64,000 nt of DNA from Magnetococcales bacterium WMHbin3 (lineage in GTDB: Bacteria; Pseudomonadota; Magnetococcia; Magnetococcales; Magnetaquicoccaceae). The stretch is taken from the NCBI GenBank assembly GCA_002753185.1, contig PDZX01000018.1, positions 1-64,000 on the forward strand. The letters run 5' to 3'. Positions 17,455 through 26,658 of the stretch are shown one piece after another. Positions within the stretch are counted from its first letter, which is position 1; every line of letters begins with the position of its first letter. A program made the translations under genes and the position numbers. The notes beneath the pieces were generated by a model that saw nothing but the letters and a program-made list of their open reading frames with translations, searched no databases and was not told where the DNA came from.

Positions 17455-17737
17455 GATCCGCACGAATGGTTCCGCGCGCCGTGAAATACTATTAATTTCC
17501 TAACGTTATTGCAAGATTTTGCAAGGCTTATCCCTGCCCGCCCTCTTCGTTTTCCATTGTGCTCACGACGATGTTCGTGTGAGAAATATCTCGTTCATAA
17601 GCTGTTTACATAATATAAATTATTTTTTAATGGCGAACATCCTAACCATGGAAGAGATTGTTGCAATGAAGTAGTCATTATGCTAATGTATGATCGCTTC
17701 ATGGTGTAGTTGGTTTGAAAAGGATGACACGGGTATC
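17455..17737. other. AT-rich intergenic region upstream of the hydrolase-LuxR operon
   Basis: A 283-bp gap, clearly AT-rich between 17480 and 17700. A small hairpin (TTCGTG/CACGAA) overlaps the preceding stop. TTGCAA and TAATGT about 17 bp apart near 17665-17695 could be a weak promoter for the operon. I see no convincing lux box or other operator. Confidence 0.4.
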
Positions 17738-18568
17738 ATGGAACAAAAATCTATCAACATTCACGGCCACAAAATCGCCATTCATCAGGGCCAGTGCCAA
17801 GAGGGTCCGGTCTTGTTCCTGCTGCATGCCAATTCCCAGAACGCCACCCTGTTCTCGCGCCAGATTCAGGGAGAACTCGGCCGCATGTGGCAGGTGGTCG
17901 CCATGGATCTGCCAGGCCATGGCGCATCCGATCCTGCCGGACAACCGGAAGTCGGCTACTCCCTGGCAGGATATCGCGCGATCATCCGCGCGGTCGCGCA
18001 AACCCTGCAACCGAACCCCTTGATCGCCGTGGGGCACAGCCTGGGCGGACACCTGTTGATGCAAGTCGCGGAAGAACTGCCGAACCTGCGCGGTCTGCTG
18101 GCGTTCGGTTCGCCACCCCTGGCGGGTCCGGCCAGCTTTGGCGAGGCCTTTCTGCCCCATCCCGCCGCCGCCCTGATGTTCCAGGAGACCCTGACCGACG
18201 CGGATCTGGATCTGTGGGCACGGGCGCAAACCCATCGCGTTGTCAACCCGGAAATGATGCAATGCATGCGCGAAGCCATGCGGCTCACCGATCCACGCTG
18301 CCGCAGCCATTTGATCGCTTCGCTGGGCGCCGGCGAAATGCGCGATGAAATCGCCATTCTGCGGCGTTTGCCGGTTCCCGTCGCCCTGCTGCTGGGCGAA
18401 CAGGATCCTTTCGTCAATGCCGATTATTGCCGGAATCTCGACCTGCCTGGTCTGTGGCGCGGGGCCATCCAGTTCCTGCCCGATTGCGGCCACTCCCCGC
18501 ATTGTGAGTCCCAGGCGCGCTTCGATGCGCTTCTGTCGGAATTCTCCCGCTTCTGTCTCGCGCCATGA
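17738..18568 (+). CDS. Alpha/beta-fold hydrolase
   Basis: A 276-residue alpha/beta hydrolase. The nucleophile elbow is 'GHSLGGH', the acid is in 'GEQDPF', the base is in 'DCGHSPHCE', and the oxyanion region 'HANSQNATLF' lies near the start. There is no signal peptide, so it acts in the cytoplasm; esters or lactones are plausible substrates but nothing fixes them. The ATG at 17738 starts the domain directly; an earlier in-frame ATG at 17690 would add 16 residues. Its stop overlaps the start of the first LuxR regulator (ATGA), so it belongs to that signalling operon and may make or break the signal it senses. Confidence 0.85.
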   Translation: MEQKSINIHGHKIAIHQGQCQEGPVLFLLHANSQNATLFSRQIQGELGRMWQVVAMDLPGHGASDPAGQPEVGYSLAGYRAIIRAVAQTLQPNPLIAVGHSLGGHLLMQVAEELPNLRGLLAFGSPPLAGPASFGEAFLPHPAAALMFQETLTDADLDLWARAQTHRVVNPEMMQCMREAMRLTDPRCRSHLIASLGAGEMRDEIAILRRLPVPVALLLGEQDPFVNADYCRNLDLPGLWRGAIQFLPDCGHSPHCESQARFDALLSEFSRFCLAP

Positions 18569-19707
18569 ACCCCTGCTCGGAGCAATGGCTCGCCGAGGTG
18601 GTGGGAGAGATCTACCAATCGGCCTTCGATCTGGACCAACTGGCCAAGGTGCTGGATCGGATCAGGCTGGACCTGGACAGCGACGGCTATCTCATGCGCA
18701 TGCAGAATCAGGCGGATGGCGGGGTGGCCTTCGGTCTCGCCTCCGGCCATGAGGAGAGTTGGGTTAAGGCCTACAAGAAGCATTTCCACAAAGTGGATCC
18801 CTATCCGGCACTGATGCGGGATTTTCCGGTAGGAATCACCCTGGGGGACTGCCTGACCACGGATCGGTTCCTGCACTCGGAATACTACAACGATTTTTTG
18901 AAGCCACAACACCGATATTATTGTGTCGGTGGTCATCTCCTCAAGAACAAACACTATTTCGTCATGCTGGCCTTCCAGAGAAACCGGGAACGGCAGGGTT
19001 TCGAGGAACGCGAAGCCCGTCTTTTGAACCACCTGACCCCGCATTTTCAAAAAATCCTCCAACTCAATCAGCAAATGCACGAGTTGAACACCCAGAACCT
19101 GATCGCCGAACAGGTGCTGGGTTGCATGACCCAGGGGGTGATCGTGCTCGGCGAGGGGTTGGAGGTGCTGTTCATGAACCGGGCCGCCGAGGAGATCCTG
19201 GCCGGCGATCATGGCGTGAAGCTCACCTCATTTGGCGTGGTCACCCCCGTGACCGCCGAATCCAGGCAACTCTCCGCCATGATCCGCCAGGCGCTGCAAC
19301 TGGCGGCGGGGAGTGGCGATCTGCCCAAGAACAGCATGCTGATCACCCCCATGCGCGTGGATTTGCATCCCTTGCAGGCCATGGTGATGCCCCTGCGACC
19401 CGAAAGCCGCAAGATCGCCATCTTCCCCGCCCGCCCCAAGGCGTTGCTGGTGTTGAGCACCCTGGATCGCTCAGGGAACTGCAAGGCAAAGATCGAGGTA
19501 TTGAAGAACCTCTACGGCCTGACTGGGACCGAAGCCCATCTGGTCCAGGAACTGGTCGCGGGCCGTGAATTGGAGGAGGCGGCGTTGGACAGGGGGGTCT
19601 CCATGCATACCGTGCGCAATCAATTGAAAGCCGTCTTCGCCAAAACCGGCATCCGCCGTCAGGTGGACCTGATCCGGTTGGTGTTGACCATGCCCGGTCA
19701 TGCATGA
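18565..19707 (+). CDS. LuxR-type regulator with PAS-like region (first of a tandem pair)
   Basis: A 380-residue regulator. An N-terminal sensor-like region (about 1-175) is followed by a PAS-like segment ('GLEVLFMNRAAEEILAGD') and a C-terminal GerE-type helix-turn-helix (about 310-375; 'YGLTGTEAHLVQELVAG', 'VSMHTVRNQLKAVFAKTG'). It lacks an autoinducer-binding domain I can recognise. It is an end-to-end paralogue of the next gene. Starts and stops overlap with both neighbours (ATGA on each side), so the operon is translationally coupled. It probably reports a signal connected with the upstream hydrolase; this is inference. Confidence 0.85.
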   Translation: MNPCSEQWLAEVVGEIYQSAFDLDQLAKVLDRIRLDLDSDGYLMRMQNQADGGVAFGLASGHEESWVKAYKKHFHKVDPYPALMRDFPVGITLGDCLTTDRFLHSEYYNDFLKPQHRYYCVGGHLLKNKHYFVMLAFQRNRERQGFEEREARLLNHLTPHFQKILQLNQQMHELNTQNLIAEQVLGCMTQGVIVLGEGLEVLFMNRAAEEILAGDHGVKLTSFGVVTPVTAESRQLSAMIRQALQLAAGSGDLPKNSMLITPMRVDLHPLQAMVMPLRPESRKIAIFPARPKALLVLSTLDRSGNCKAKIEVLKNLYGLTGTEAHLVQELVAGRELEEAALDRGVSMHTVRNQLKAVFAKTGIRRQVDLIRLVLTMPGHA

Positions 19708-20882
19708 TGGACGGACCCTCCGAAATCCGAACCGCCGAGCGGGTGGGGGAGATCTACCAGGCGCTCTTCGACGAGGCACAGTTGGCTCAGGTGCTCGACC
19801 ACATCAAGTGCGATCTCGCTGGCGATTCCATTCTGTTGCGCATGCAGAACCGGCGGGACAACGCCGTGCGGCTCAATATCGCCTCCGGTTACGACCCCGC
19901 CTGGCTGCGGGCCTACCAGGAGTATTTCTACCAGGTGGATCCCTATCCTCGCCATGTCATGAATGACATGTCCATTGGCGTGGTGGATCTGGGGGATTCC
20001 TTTCTGGCGGAAGAGGTGTTGCGTTCTGAATATTATCATGATTTCTTGCGTCCGCAACATAAATATCATTGCATGGGCGGACCCCTGCTGAAGACCGATC
20101 AGCACATCGTCCTGTTCGGCATCCAGAGAAACCGGGAGGGCCGGGCCTTTCGACCGGAGGAGGCCCGCATCGTGAATCTCCTGGTTGCGCATTTGCAAAA
20201 AATATTGCTGATCAACCAGCAGATGGCCGATTTGAGCCTGCGCAATCACATTGCCGAACAGGCGCTCTCCCACATGGTCCAAGGGGTGATGGTCTTCGAT
20301 GAGACGCTGACGGTCGTCTACATGAACCGGGCGGCGGAGGAGATCCTGGCGGGCGATTCCGGCATCAGACTGACCCGTCGTGGCCTGGAGACCCCGGTTC
20401 TCGCCGAATCCCGCCGTCTGCGCGAGATGCTCCGCAGGGGTCTGCGATTGGCCGCCGGGGTCGGGGAACCCCCCCGCCACACCCTGCCGATCACCCCTGC
20501 GGGGGACGGGATGCGGCCGTTCCAGGCCATGGTCGCGCCGTTGCGACCAGAACATCGGAAAATGGGCATCCTGCCCGATTTTCCGAAAGTGCTGCTGGTG
20601 CTCCACACCCTGGATCGGGCAACGACCAGTCAGGCCACCATCGGGATGCTGCGTGACCTTTACGGCCTGACCGGGGCGGAATGCCATCTGGCCGGGGAGT
20701 TGGCCAACGGTCGCGACCTGGACGAGGTGGCCAGGGCCAGGGGGATCTCCATGCATACCGTGCGCAATCAATTGAAATCCATTTTTTCGAAAACCGGCGT
20801 CAATCGTCAGGTGGACCTGGTGCGGCTGGTGCTGACCCTGCCGGGCGGGCACGGCATGGAGCCTCCCCATGAACAACCCTGA
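19704..20882 (+). CDS. LuxR-type regulator with PAS-like region (second of a tandem pair)
   Basis: A 392-residue protein with the same architecture as its upstream neighbour: conserved N-terminal region ('EIYQALFDEAQLAQVLDHI', 'QVDPYPRHVM', 'SEYYHDFLRPQHKYHC'), PAS-like segment ('VVYMNRAAEEILAGDSG') and GerE helix-turn-helix ('ISMHTVRNQLKSIFSKTG'). The recognition helix differs little from the first copy, so the two may heterodimerise or share sites. Two adjacent ATG codons (19704, 19707) are possible starts. The gene overlaps the large kinase gene by 14 bp. Confidence 0.85.
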   Translation: MMDGPSEIRTAERVGEIYQALFDEAQLAQVLDHIKCDLAGDSILLRMQNRRDNAVRLNIASGYDPAWLRAYQEYFYQVDPYPRHVMNDMSIGVVDLGDSFLAEEVLRSEYYHDFLRPQHKYHCMGGPLLKTDQHIVLFGIQRNREGRAFRPEEARIVNLLVAHLQKILLINQQMADLSLRNHIAEQALSHMVQGVMVFDETLTVVYMNRAAEEILAGDSGIRLTRRGLETPVLAESRRLREMLRRGLRLAAGVGEPPRHTLPITPAGDGMRPFQAMVAPLRPEHRKMGILPDFPKVLLVLHTLDRATTSQATIGMLRDLYGLTGAECHLAGELANGRDLDEVARARGISMHTVRNQLKSIFSKTGVNRQVDLVRLVLTLPGGHGMEPPHEQP

Positions 20883-23800
20883 GGAGGTTCTCTACGCCAG
20901 CCGGCGCAGTCGCGTCATCCGCGTGCGGCGACCGGGCGGCCCCCTCATCCGCAAAATCCTGAATGCCCAGCCGCCCTCGGTCGAGGATCTGGCCCGTTTC
21001 CGGCGGGAACACGCGGTCACTTCCGCGCTGGCGGAGATTCCCGGCGTGATCCGTTGTCACGGCCTCGTCCGTCACGAGGAGGCGCTGGCCCTGGAGTTGG
21101 AGGATATCGGGGGCCTCTCCCTGGATCGCATGCCGACGGCCGCGTTGTTGGGCATGGTGGCATTCCTCGATCTGGCCATCCGCCTGGCCGCCGTGCTCGG
21201 CGGCGTACATGCCACCGGGGTGGTGCATCGGGACATCACTCCCGCCAACATCATCCGCAACCCGCGCAGCGGGGAGGTGCGGCTGATCGATTTCGGCCTG
21301 GCGGATCATCTGCACGAGGAGATGGTGGAACCGTGTCCCCTCTCCCTGCTGGAGGGCACGTTGGCCTATCTCGCCCCGGAACAGAGCGGCAGGATGAACC
21401 GCCCGGTGGATGCCCGTTCCGATTTGTATGCCCTTGGCGCCACGTTTTATGCCCTGTTGACCGGACAGCCACCATTCGTCTCCCGTGACCCCGTGACCCT
21501 GCTGGCCGATCATCTGGCCCACCTGCCGGTGCCGCCGCATCGTCTGCGCCCGGAAGTGCCGGAGATGATTGCCCGGATCGTGCTCAAACTGCTGGCCAAG
21601 GAGCCGGCGGAACGCTACCAGTCCGCACGGGGCCTGGAGGCGGACCTCGACCAATGCCGGTCCGCGCTGGCCGCGTCGGGCGAGATGACGCCATTCCCCC
21701 TGGGGCAGCGGGAACGTTTGACCCGGCTGCGTTTTTCCTCCCGCCTCCATGGCCGGGACAAGGAGGTGAAGCTCTTGCGCGATGCCTTGCGGGAGGGGCG
21801 TGGCCTGGTCCTGGTCGAGGGGTCCCCAGGGGTGGGCAAATCCGCGTTGGCCGGGGAGTTGCGCGGCCCGACGAGCGCCGCGCGCGGACGCTTCGCCACC
21901 GGCAAGTTCGACCAGTTGCGCCGGGAGCGACCCCTGGCGGCCTTGATGGAGGCCATGGCCGAACTCCTGCGTTACCGGCTGGCCGATCCCCCGGAGATCT
22001 TCGAGCCATGGCGAATTCGGGTGGCCGAAATGTTGGGGGATGCCCTGCCGGTGTTGGTCGGGCACCTGCCGGAACTGGCGTCCGTATTCCCCGATCCGCC
22101 CGTTCCGGTCGATCTGCCTCCGGCCCGGGCCGCCAGTCGTTTCCGCCGTGGGGTGATCCGCCTGATGCAGTCGTTGGGTCAGGCCGGCACGCCCATGGTG
22201 CTGCTGCTGGACGATCTGCAATGGAGCGATCCGGCGTTTCTGGAGGTGATGCGGGAGTTGCTGACCGACGCCGGCATGGAACGCCTGCTGGTGGTGGGGG
22301 TCTATCGGGGCAACGAGACGCCACCATCCCATCCCCTGGCCCTGGCCATCGCCGACTGGCGGGAGCAGGGGATCGTGTTGTCGCATCTGGCCTTGCGGCC
22401 GTTGTCCAGACGGGCCACCCTGGCCTTTCTGGCCGAGACCCTCGGCTGCCCGCTGGCGGATGCCGCGCCCCTGGCGGCATTGCTGCACGACAAAAGCGGC
22501 GGCAATCCCTTTCTGTTGCGCACTTTGCTTTTGGAAATCAAGGGCAACGACTGGTTGAGCCATGGGGACGGTCGTTGGCGATGGAACGAGCCGGCCATTC
22601 GCGAGTGGCGCATGCCGGAAAAGGTGGTCACCCTGTTGATGGCGCGCATGGAGCGGTTGCCGAACGTGACCAGGGAGTTGCTGGCCACTGCGGCCTGTCT
22701 GGGGCATGCCTTCGATCTGGCGGTCCTTGCGGCGGCTGCGGGTCATCCGTCCGCCGCTGTCGCCCTGGAAGCGGATCGGTTGCTCAAAACCGGTTTATGG
22801 CTGCCGGCGCGGGGCGAGCATCGGCTGGCGGTCTGGCTGGAAGATCCGGGCGGGTCGGTTCGTTACCGGTTCGCGCATGACCGGGTGCAGGAGGCGGCCA
22901 TGGCGGCGTTGACGCCCGATCTGGAGGTCTCCTTTCGTTTGCGGTTGGGACGCCGCCTGATGGCCGCCTTCGCCCATGACCGGGAGGGGGATCGTCTTTT
23001 CCTGGTGGCCGAGCAGTTCACCCGGATTCCGCCGGAACGGCTGGACGAGGACGAAAGAGCGCCGGTCGCCGGCTGGTTGCTGGCCGCAGGACGCCAGGCC
23101 AAGGGGGCGGCGGCCTTCGCGCCCGCCTTGCGTCTTTTGGAAAGCGCCATGGCGCTGTCGGGAGAGGCGGGATGGCGGCGGGATTTCGCCAAAGCCCTCG
23201 CCTTGCGCCATCTGGCGGCGGAGTGCGCCGCCGCCCTGATGGATCTGGACCGGCTGGAAGGGTTGCGCACCGAGGTGAATGCCCATTGCCCGGATTTCAA
23301 GGATCACCTGCCCATCCTGAGCCATCTGCCGTTTCTCTATGTGGGACGCGGTGCGATGGAGCCGTTGCGGGCCATGGGGATCGACATCCTGCGCCGCATC
23401 GGCCATCCCATGCGTTTGACCTCCGGCGCGGTGGCGCGCCAGGTGAACCGTCTGCGCAAGGAGATGATGGCCGCCTTCGGCCAACGCACCGGCCAGGAAC
23501 TGGCCTGCCTGCCGATGACCGGCAACGCGGAGTTCGCCTTTCTTTCCAGGTGGTTGTTTCCCATGTTCATCGGGATTTATTTCAGTGCCCCGTCCCTGAC
23601 GTTGCATTTTGTCGTCGGCATCGCCAGCCGCATGTTGCGCGAGGGGATGGTGGCGGAGGCGGCCTGGTACTATATCTGGTTGAGCATCAATTTCACTGGC
23701 TGCGACCAGGAAGAGGAGATGGCCTGCGGCATTCAATTGGGCGAGGCGAGCCGTTTGCTGCTGGAGCGCGGGATCGGCATGGAGATCCCCGGCGTGCCGG

Positions 23801-25950
23801 CCAGACACATGTACAACGTGTTCGTGCGCCCCTGGCGCGAGCCGCTGGCCGAGGCCACCCGTCACATTTTCGATCAATATCCGGAGGCCATCGCCAAGGG
23901 GGATCACGCCTATGCCGGCTGGAGCATATGCGCCGGGCTGGTCTATCGTCTGCAACTGGGCATGCCCCTGGAGGAGGGGTTGCGCCTTGGCGAACACTGG
24001 TTGCCGCTGCTGGCGCAAAGCGGTCAGGCGCAGTTGTCACGGTTGATGAACCGTGTCTATCCGGGCATGCTGCGGGAGTTGCGCGACAAGGGGGACGCCT
24101 CCTGGAGGGAGCTGTCCGATCTGCCGCCGGAGATCGCCGGGGACCCGGAAAACATGCCCATCTTCCTGATCCAGGCCGGCATTGTCGCCACTCTGTTTCG
24201 GGAGTACGAACGGGTGGTGATGATGATGCAGATGGCGCGGGAGGTGCAGAAGCGGTCGGCGGGGGGCCATCGGCCCAGCGCCTCCTTTCTGCTGGCCCAT
24301 GAAAGCCTGGCGTTGTTGGCGTTGTCACCTGGCGAGGAGCCGACGCGCCGCCGCCGGATGATGGGGGTGGTACGGCGCAACCATCGCCAGTTGGCGATAT
24401 GGGCCAGGCACAATCCGGCCAATTTCGCCCACCTGGCGCTGCTGGTGCGGGCGACATGGCATCGGGTCGCCGGACACCCGGAACAGGCCGTGCCGCTTTG
24501 CGAGGAGATCGTCGCCATGATCCGCGCCCAGGAGCACGAGGTGTGGCTGCCCTACGAGGCCCTGGCCCTGGAGTTGGCTGGCGAGGCGTTGTTGGAGATG
24601 GGGTGCGCCTCCCAGGCCGGTCACGCGTTGCGGCGGGCCATGCGGGCCTGGATGCGCCAGGGCGCCCTGGCCCCGATGCGGTTGCTGGAGGAGCGCCACG
24701 CCTCCCTGGTGGCGGGGTGGGATCGTCCCGTCGAGGCGGACGATCCGGTTGCCGCGCCCGATCGCACCAGCGACCGGGTTTCGTTGGAGGAACTGATCGA
24801 TTACCCGAGCCTGCTGCGGGCCAGCCAGGCCATTGCCTCGGAACAATCGCATGCCGGGGTGGCGGGCCGGTTGCTCTCGTTGGCCCTGGCCAATGCCGGC
24901 GCAGAGTCGGGACGCCTGTATCTCCCCCTGGGGCCGGAGTGGTTTCAGGCGTGCGCCGCCAGGTACCGCTCACAGGAGGTGGTCTTGCTCGATCACGCGG
25001 AGCACGGCGGGAATGGGAAGGAGCGCCGTCTGGCGCTGGTGCGCTACGTGGCCCGCCGGCAAGAGGCGCTGGTGATCGACGATGTCCGGGCCGACGCCCT
25101 CTGGGCGGATCTGCCCGGCGCTCCCCGTTCCATCCTGTGCGCGCCCTTGCGTCACCTGGGTGCGATCATGGGCGTTTTGCTGCTCGAACACGACAACGTC
25201 ACCGGGGTGTTTTCACGGGAGCGCGTGGAAGTCGTGGCGATTCTCGGCGCCCAGGCCGCCATCGCGCTGTTGCATGCCCAGGCGCTGCGGACCGAGCAGC
25301 GGATGACGGAACGCATCCGCCACCTCTCCGGCCACCTGGATCAGGCCACCGAGGCGGAACGCAAACGCCTCGCCGCCGAGATCCACGACGAGTTGGGCAG
25401 TCATCTGACCGCCATCCGTTTCGGCCTGGCGGAACTGGAGGCGGGTCTGGACACCAGGCGCGCGGCCACCTGCCATCAGCTTGGCGATCTGGCGGGCGAG
25501 ACCCTGCAAACGATGCGGCGGATTGCCGTCTCCCTGCGTCCTCCCGTGCTCGACCGTCTGGGGATCCGTGCCGTTCTCGAATGGTTGGCGCGCGAGACCG
25601 GCAAACATTACGGTTTCGTCTGCCGGGTCACCGACCGCTCCCACGACGGTGAACTGGACGAGGCGCGTCGCACGGCCTTGTTCCGGATCTGTCAGGAGGC
25701 CCTGACGAATGTCGCCCGTCACGCCCGCGCCGGATCGGTCTCCATCGATCTGCTGTGCGCGGAGGGGATGTGGACGCTGACCGTCAGCGACGACGGGCAG
25801 GGTTTCGCCTTGGAGATCCGTGGCGATCCCAGCCGCTGTTTCGGTCTGGGCGGCATGGAGGAGCGGGCCGTTCGCCTTGGGGGGACATTGGTGATAGACT
25901 CCCGGCCAGGCCTGGGCACGCGGGTCATCGCCCGTCTGCCGGCGACCTGA
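20869..25950 (+). CDS. Giant Ser/Thr kinase - STAND ATPase - GAF - histidine kinase fusion
   Basis: A 1693-residue protein. Residues about 5-265 are a Hanks-type Ser/Thr kinase with Lys in 'LIRKIL', catalytic 'VVHRDITPANI', 'DFGLAD' and 'APEQSGR'. About 290-640 is an AAA/STAND ATPase with P-loop 'EGSPGVGKSAL' and Walker B 'VLLLDDLQWSD'. A long helical region follows to about 1290, then GAF (about 1310-1465) and a HisKA_3/HATPase module with 'RLAAEIHDELGSHLTAIR' (His about 1506), 'DDGQGF' and 'GLGGMEERA'. This is the order known from PknK/predicted-ATPase-type multisensor kinases. The NarL regulator 30 bp downstream should be its phospho-partner. Confidence 0.92.
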   Translation: MNNPEEVLYASRRSRVIRVRRPGGPLIRKILNAQPPSVEDLARFRREHAVTSALAEIPGVIRCHGLVRHEEALALELEDIGGLSLDRMPTAALLGMVAFLDLAIRLAAVLGGVHATGVVHRDITPANIIRNPRSGEVRLIDFGLADHLHEEMVEPCPLSLLEGTLAYLAPEQSGRMNRPVDARSDLYALGATFYALLTGQPPFVSRDPVTLLADHLAHLPVPPHRLRPEVPEMIARIVLKLLAKEPAERYQSARGLEADLDQCRSALAASGEMTPFPLGQRERLTRLRFSSRLHGRDKEVKLLRDALREGRGLVLVEGSPGVGKSALAGELRGPTSAARGRFATGKFDQLRRERPLAALMEAMAELLRYRLADPPEIFEPWRIRVAEMLGDALPVLVGHLPELASVFPDPPVPVDLPPARAASRFRRGVIRLMQSLGQAGTPMVLLLDDLQWSDPAFLEVMRELLTDAGMERLLVVGVYRGNETPPSHPLALAIADWREQGIVLSHLALRPLSRRATLAFLAETLGCPLADAAPLAALLHDKSGGNPFLLRTLLLEIKGNDWLSHGDGRWRWNEPAIREWRMPEKVVTLLMARMERLPNVTRELLATAACLGHAFDLAVLAAAAGHPSAAVALEADRLLKTGLWLPARGEHRLAVWLEDPGGSVRYRFAHDRVQEAAMAALTPDLEVSFRLRLGRRLMAAFAHDREGDRLFLVAEQFTRIPPERLDEDERAPVAGWLLAAGRQAKGAAAFAPALRLLESAMALSGEAGWRRDFAKALALRHLAAECAAALMDLDRLEGLRTEVNAHCPDFKDHLPILSHLPFLYVGRGAMEPLRAMGIDILRRIGHPMRLTSGAVARQVNRLRKEMMAAFGQRTGQELACLPMTGNAEFAFLSRWLFPMFIGIYFSAPSLTLHFVVGIASRMLREGMVAEAAWYYIWLSINFTGCDQEEEMACGIQLGEASRLLLERGIGMEIPGVPARHMYNVFVRPWREPLAEATRHIFDQYPEAIAKGDHAYAGWSICAGLVYRLQLGMPLEEGLRLGEHWLPLLAQSGQAQLSRLMNRVYPGMLRELRDKGDASWRELSDLPPEIAGDPENMPIFLIQAGIVATLFREYERVVMMMQMAREVQKRSAGGHRPSASFLLAHESLALLALSPGEEPTRRRRMMGVVRRNHRQLAIWARHNPANFAHLALLVRATWHRVAGHPEQAVPLCEEIVAMIRAQEHEVWLPYEALALELAGEALLEMGCASQAGHALRRAMRAWMRQGALAPMRLLEERHASLVAGWDRPVEADDPVAAPDRTSDRVSLEELIDYPSLLRASQAIASEQSHAGVAGRLLSLALANAGAESGRLYLPLGPEWFQACAARYRSQEVVLLDHAEHGGNGKERRLALVRYVARRQEALVIDDVRADALWADLPGAPRSILCAPLRHLGAIMGVLLLEHDNVTGVFSRERVEVVAILGAQAAIALLHAQALRTEQRMTERIRHLSGHLDQATEAERKRLAAEIHDELGSHLTAIRFGLAELEAGLDTRRAATCHQLGDLAGETLQTMRRIAVSLRPPVLDRLGIRAVLEWLARETGKHYGFVCRVTDRSHDGELDEARRTALFRICQEALTNVARHARAGSVSIDLLCAEGMWTLTVSDDGQGFALEIRGDPSRCFGLGGMEERAVRLGGTLVIDSRPGLGTRVIARLPAT

Positions 25951-25980
25951 CGTTCGAATCTCCATGCGAGGAAGACCATC

Positions 25981-26631
25981 ATGTACCGGGTGTATCTGAC
26001 CGACGACCATGCCATGCTCCGCCAGGGGATCAAATCCCTGCTCCAGCGCGATCCCGAACTGGTCGTGACCGGCGAGAGCGGCAGCGCCAGGGAGACCATG
26101 CGGGAGTTGGCCGCCGGCCCGTTCGACCTGCTGGTGCTGGATCTCTCCCTGCCGGACATGGACGGCATCCGGTTGTTGCAACAGGTCCGGGCCAAACACC
26201 CGCGACTGGCGATCCTGGTGCTGACGTTGCATGCCGATACCGCCCTGGCCGCGCGGGTGCTGAAACTGGGGGCCGCCGGCTATGCCACCAAGGATCAGGA
26301 TCCTGCGCACATCATCGACGCCATGCGGCGGGTGGCGCGGGGCGGCAGGTATCTCGCCCCGGAACTGGCCGCCGAACTGGCGGACAGAATCGCCGTGCAG
26401 GCCGAATCGCCCTTGCACGAACGGCTCTCCGACCGGGAGTACGCCGTGTTCCTCAAACTGGCGGAAGGTCTGCCCGTCGCCCGCATCGCCGAGGAGTTGT
26501 ACATCTCCGCCAGCACGGTTCGCACCCACCGCGCCCATATTTTCGAAAAAATGGGTTTTTCCAACAATGCCCAGATCGTCCGCCACGCCGTCGTCCACCA
26601 TCTGCTCCTCTCGAAACCCGTCTTGAACTGA
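25981..26631 (+). CDS. NarL/FixJ-family response regulator
   Basis: A 216-residue regulator: receiver (about 1-120; 'LTDDHAMLRQG', phospho-acceptor in 'LLVLDLSLPDMDG', lysine in 'YATKDQD') and a LuxR-type DNA-binding domain (about 145-205; 'LSDREYAVFLKLAEGLP', 'ISASTVRTHRAHIFEKMGF'). AGGAAG precedes the ATG. HisKA_3 kinases normally pair with this family, and the last domain of the gene 30 bp upstream is of that type. It is the last gene of the hydrolase-LuxR-LuxR-kinase operon. Confidence 0.93.
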   Translation: MYRVYLTDDHAMLRQGIKSLLQRDPELVVTGESGSARETMRELAAGPFDLLVLDLSLPDMDGIRLLQQVRAKHPRLAILVLTLHADTALAARVLKLGAAGYATKDQDPAHIIDAMRRVARGGRYLAPELAAELADRIAVQAESPLHERLSDREYAVFLKLAEGLPVARIAEELYISASTVRTHRAHIFEKMGFSNNAQIVRHAVVHHLLLSKPVLN

Positions 26632-26637
26632 CATCGG

Positions 26638-26658
26638 CCATCGTCATTTCGACGATGG
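26638..26658 (+). terminator. Hairpin after the NarL-type regulator
   Basis: CCATCGTC and GACGATGG form a perfect 8-bp stem around the loop ATTTC, starting 7 bp after the stop codon. No T-run follows, so it may be a weak terminator or an mRNA-stabilising end of the operon. Confidence 0.5.

Noticed and set aside
17738-20882. Acyl-homoserine-lactone quorum sensing
   Set aside because: There is no luxI-type synthase and I see no autoinducer-binding domain or lux box. The N-terminal parts of the regulators look like a different sensor type.
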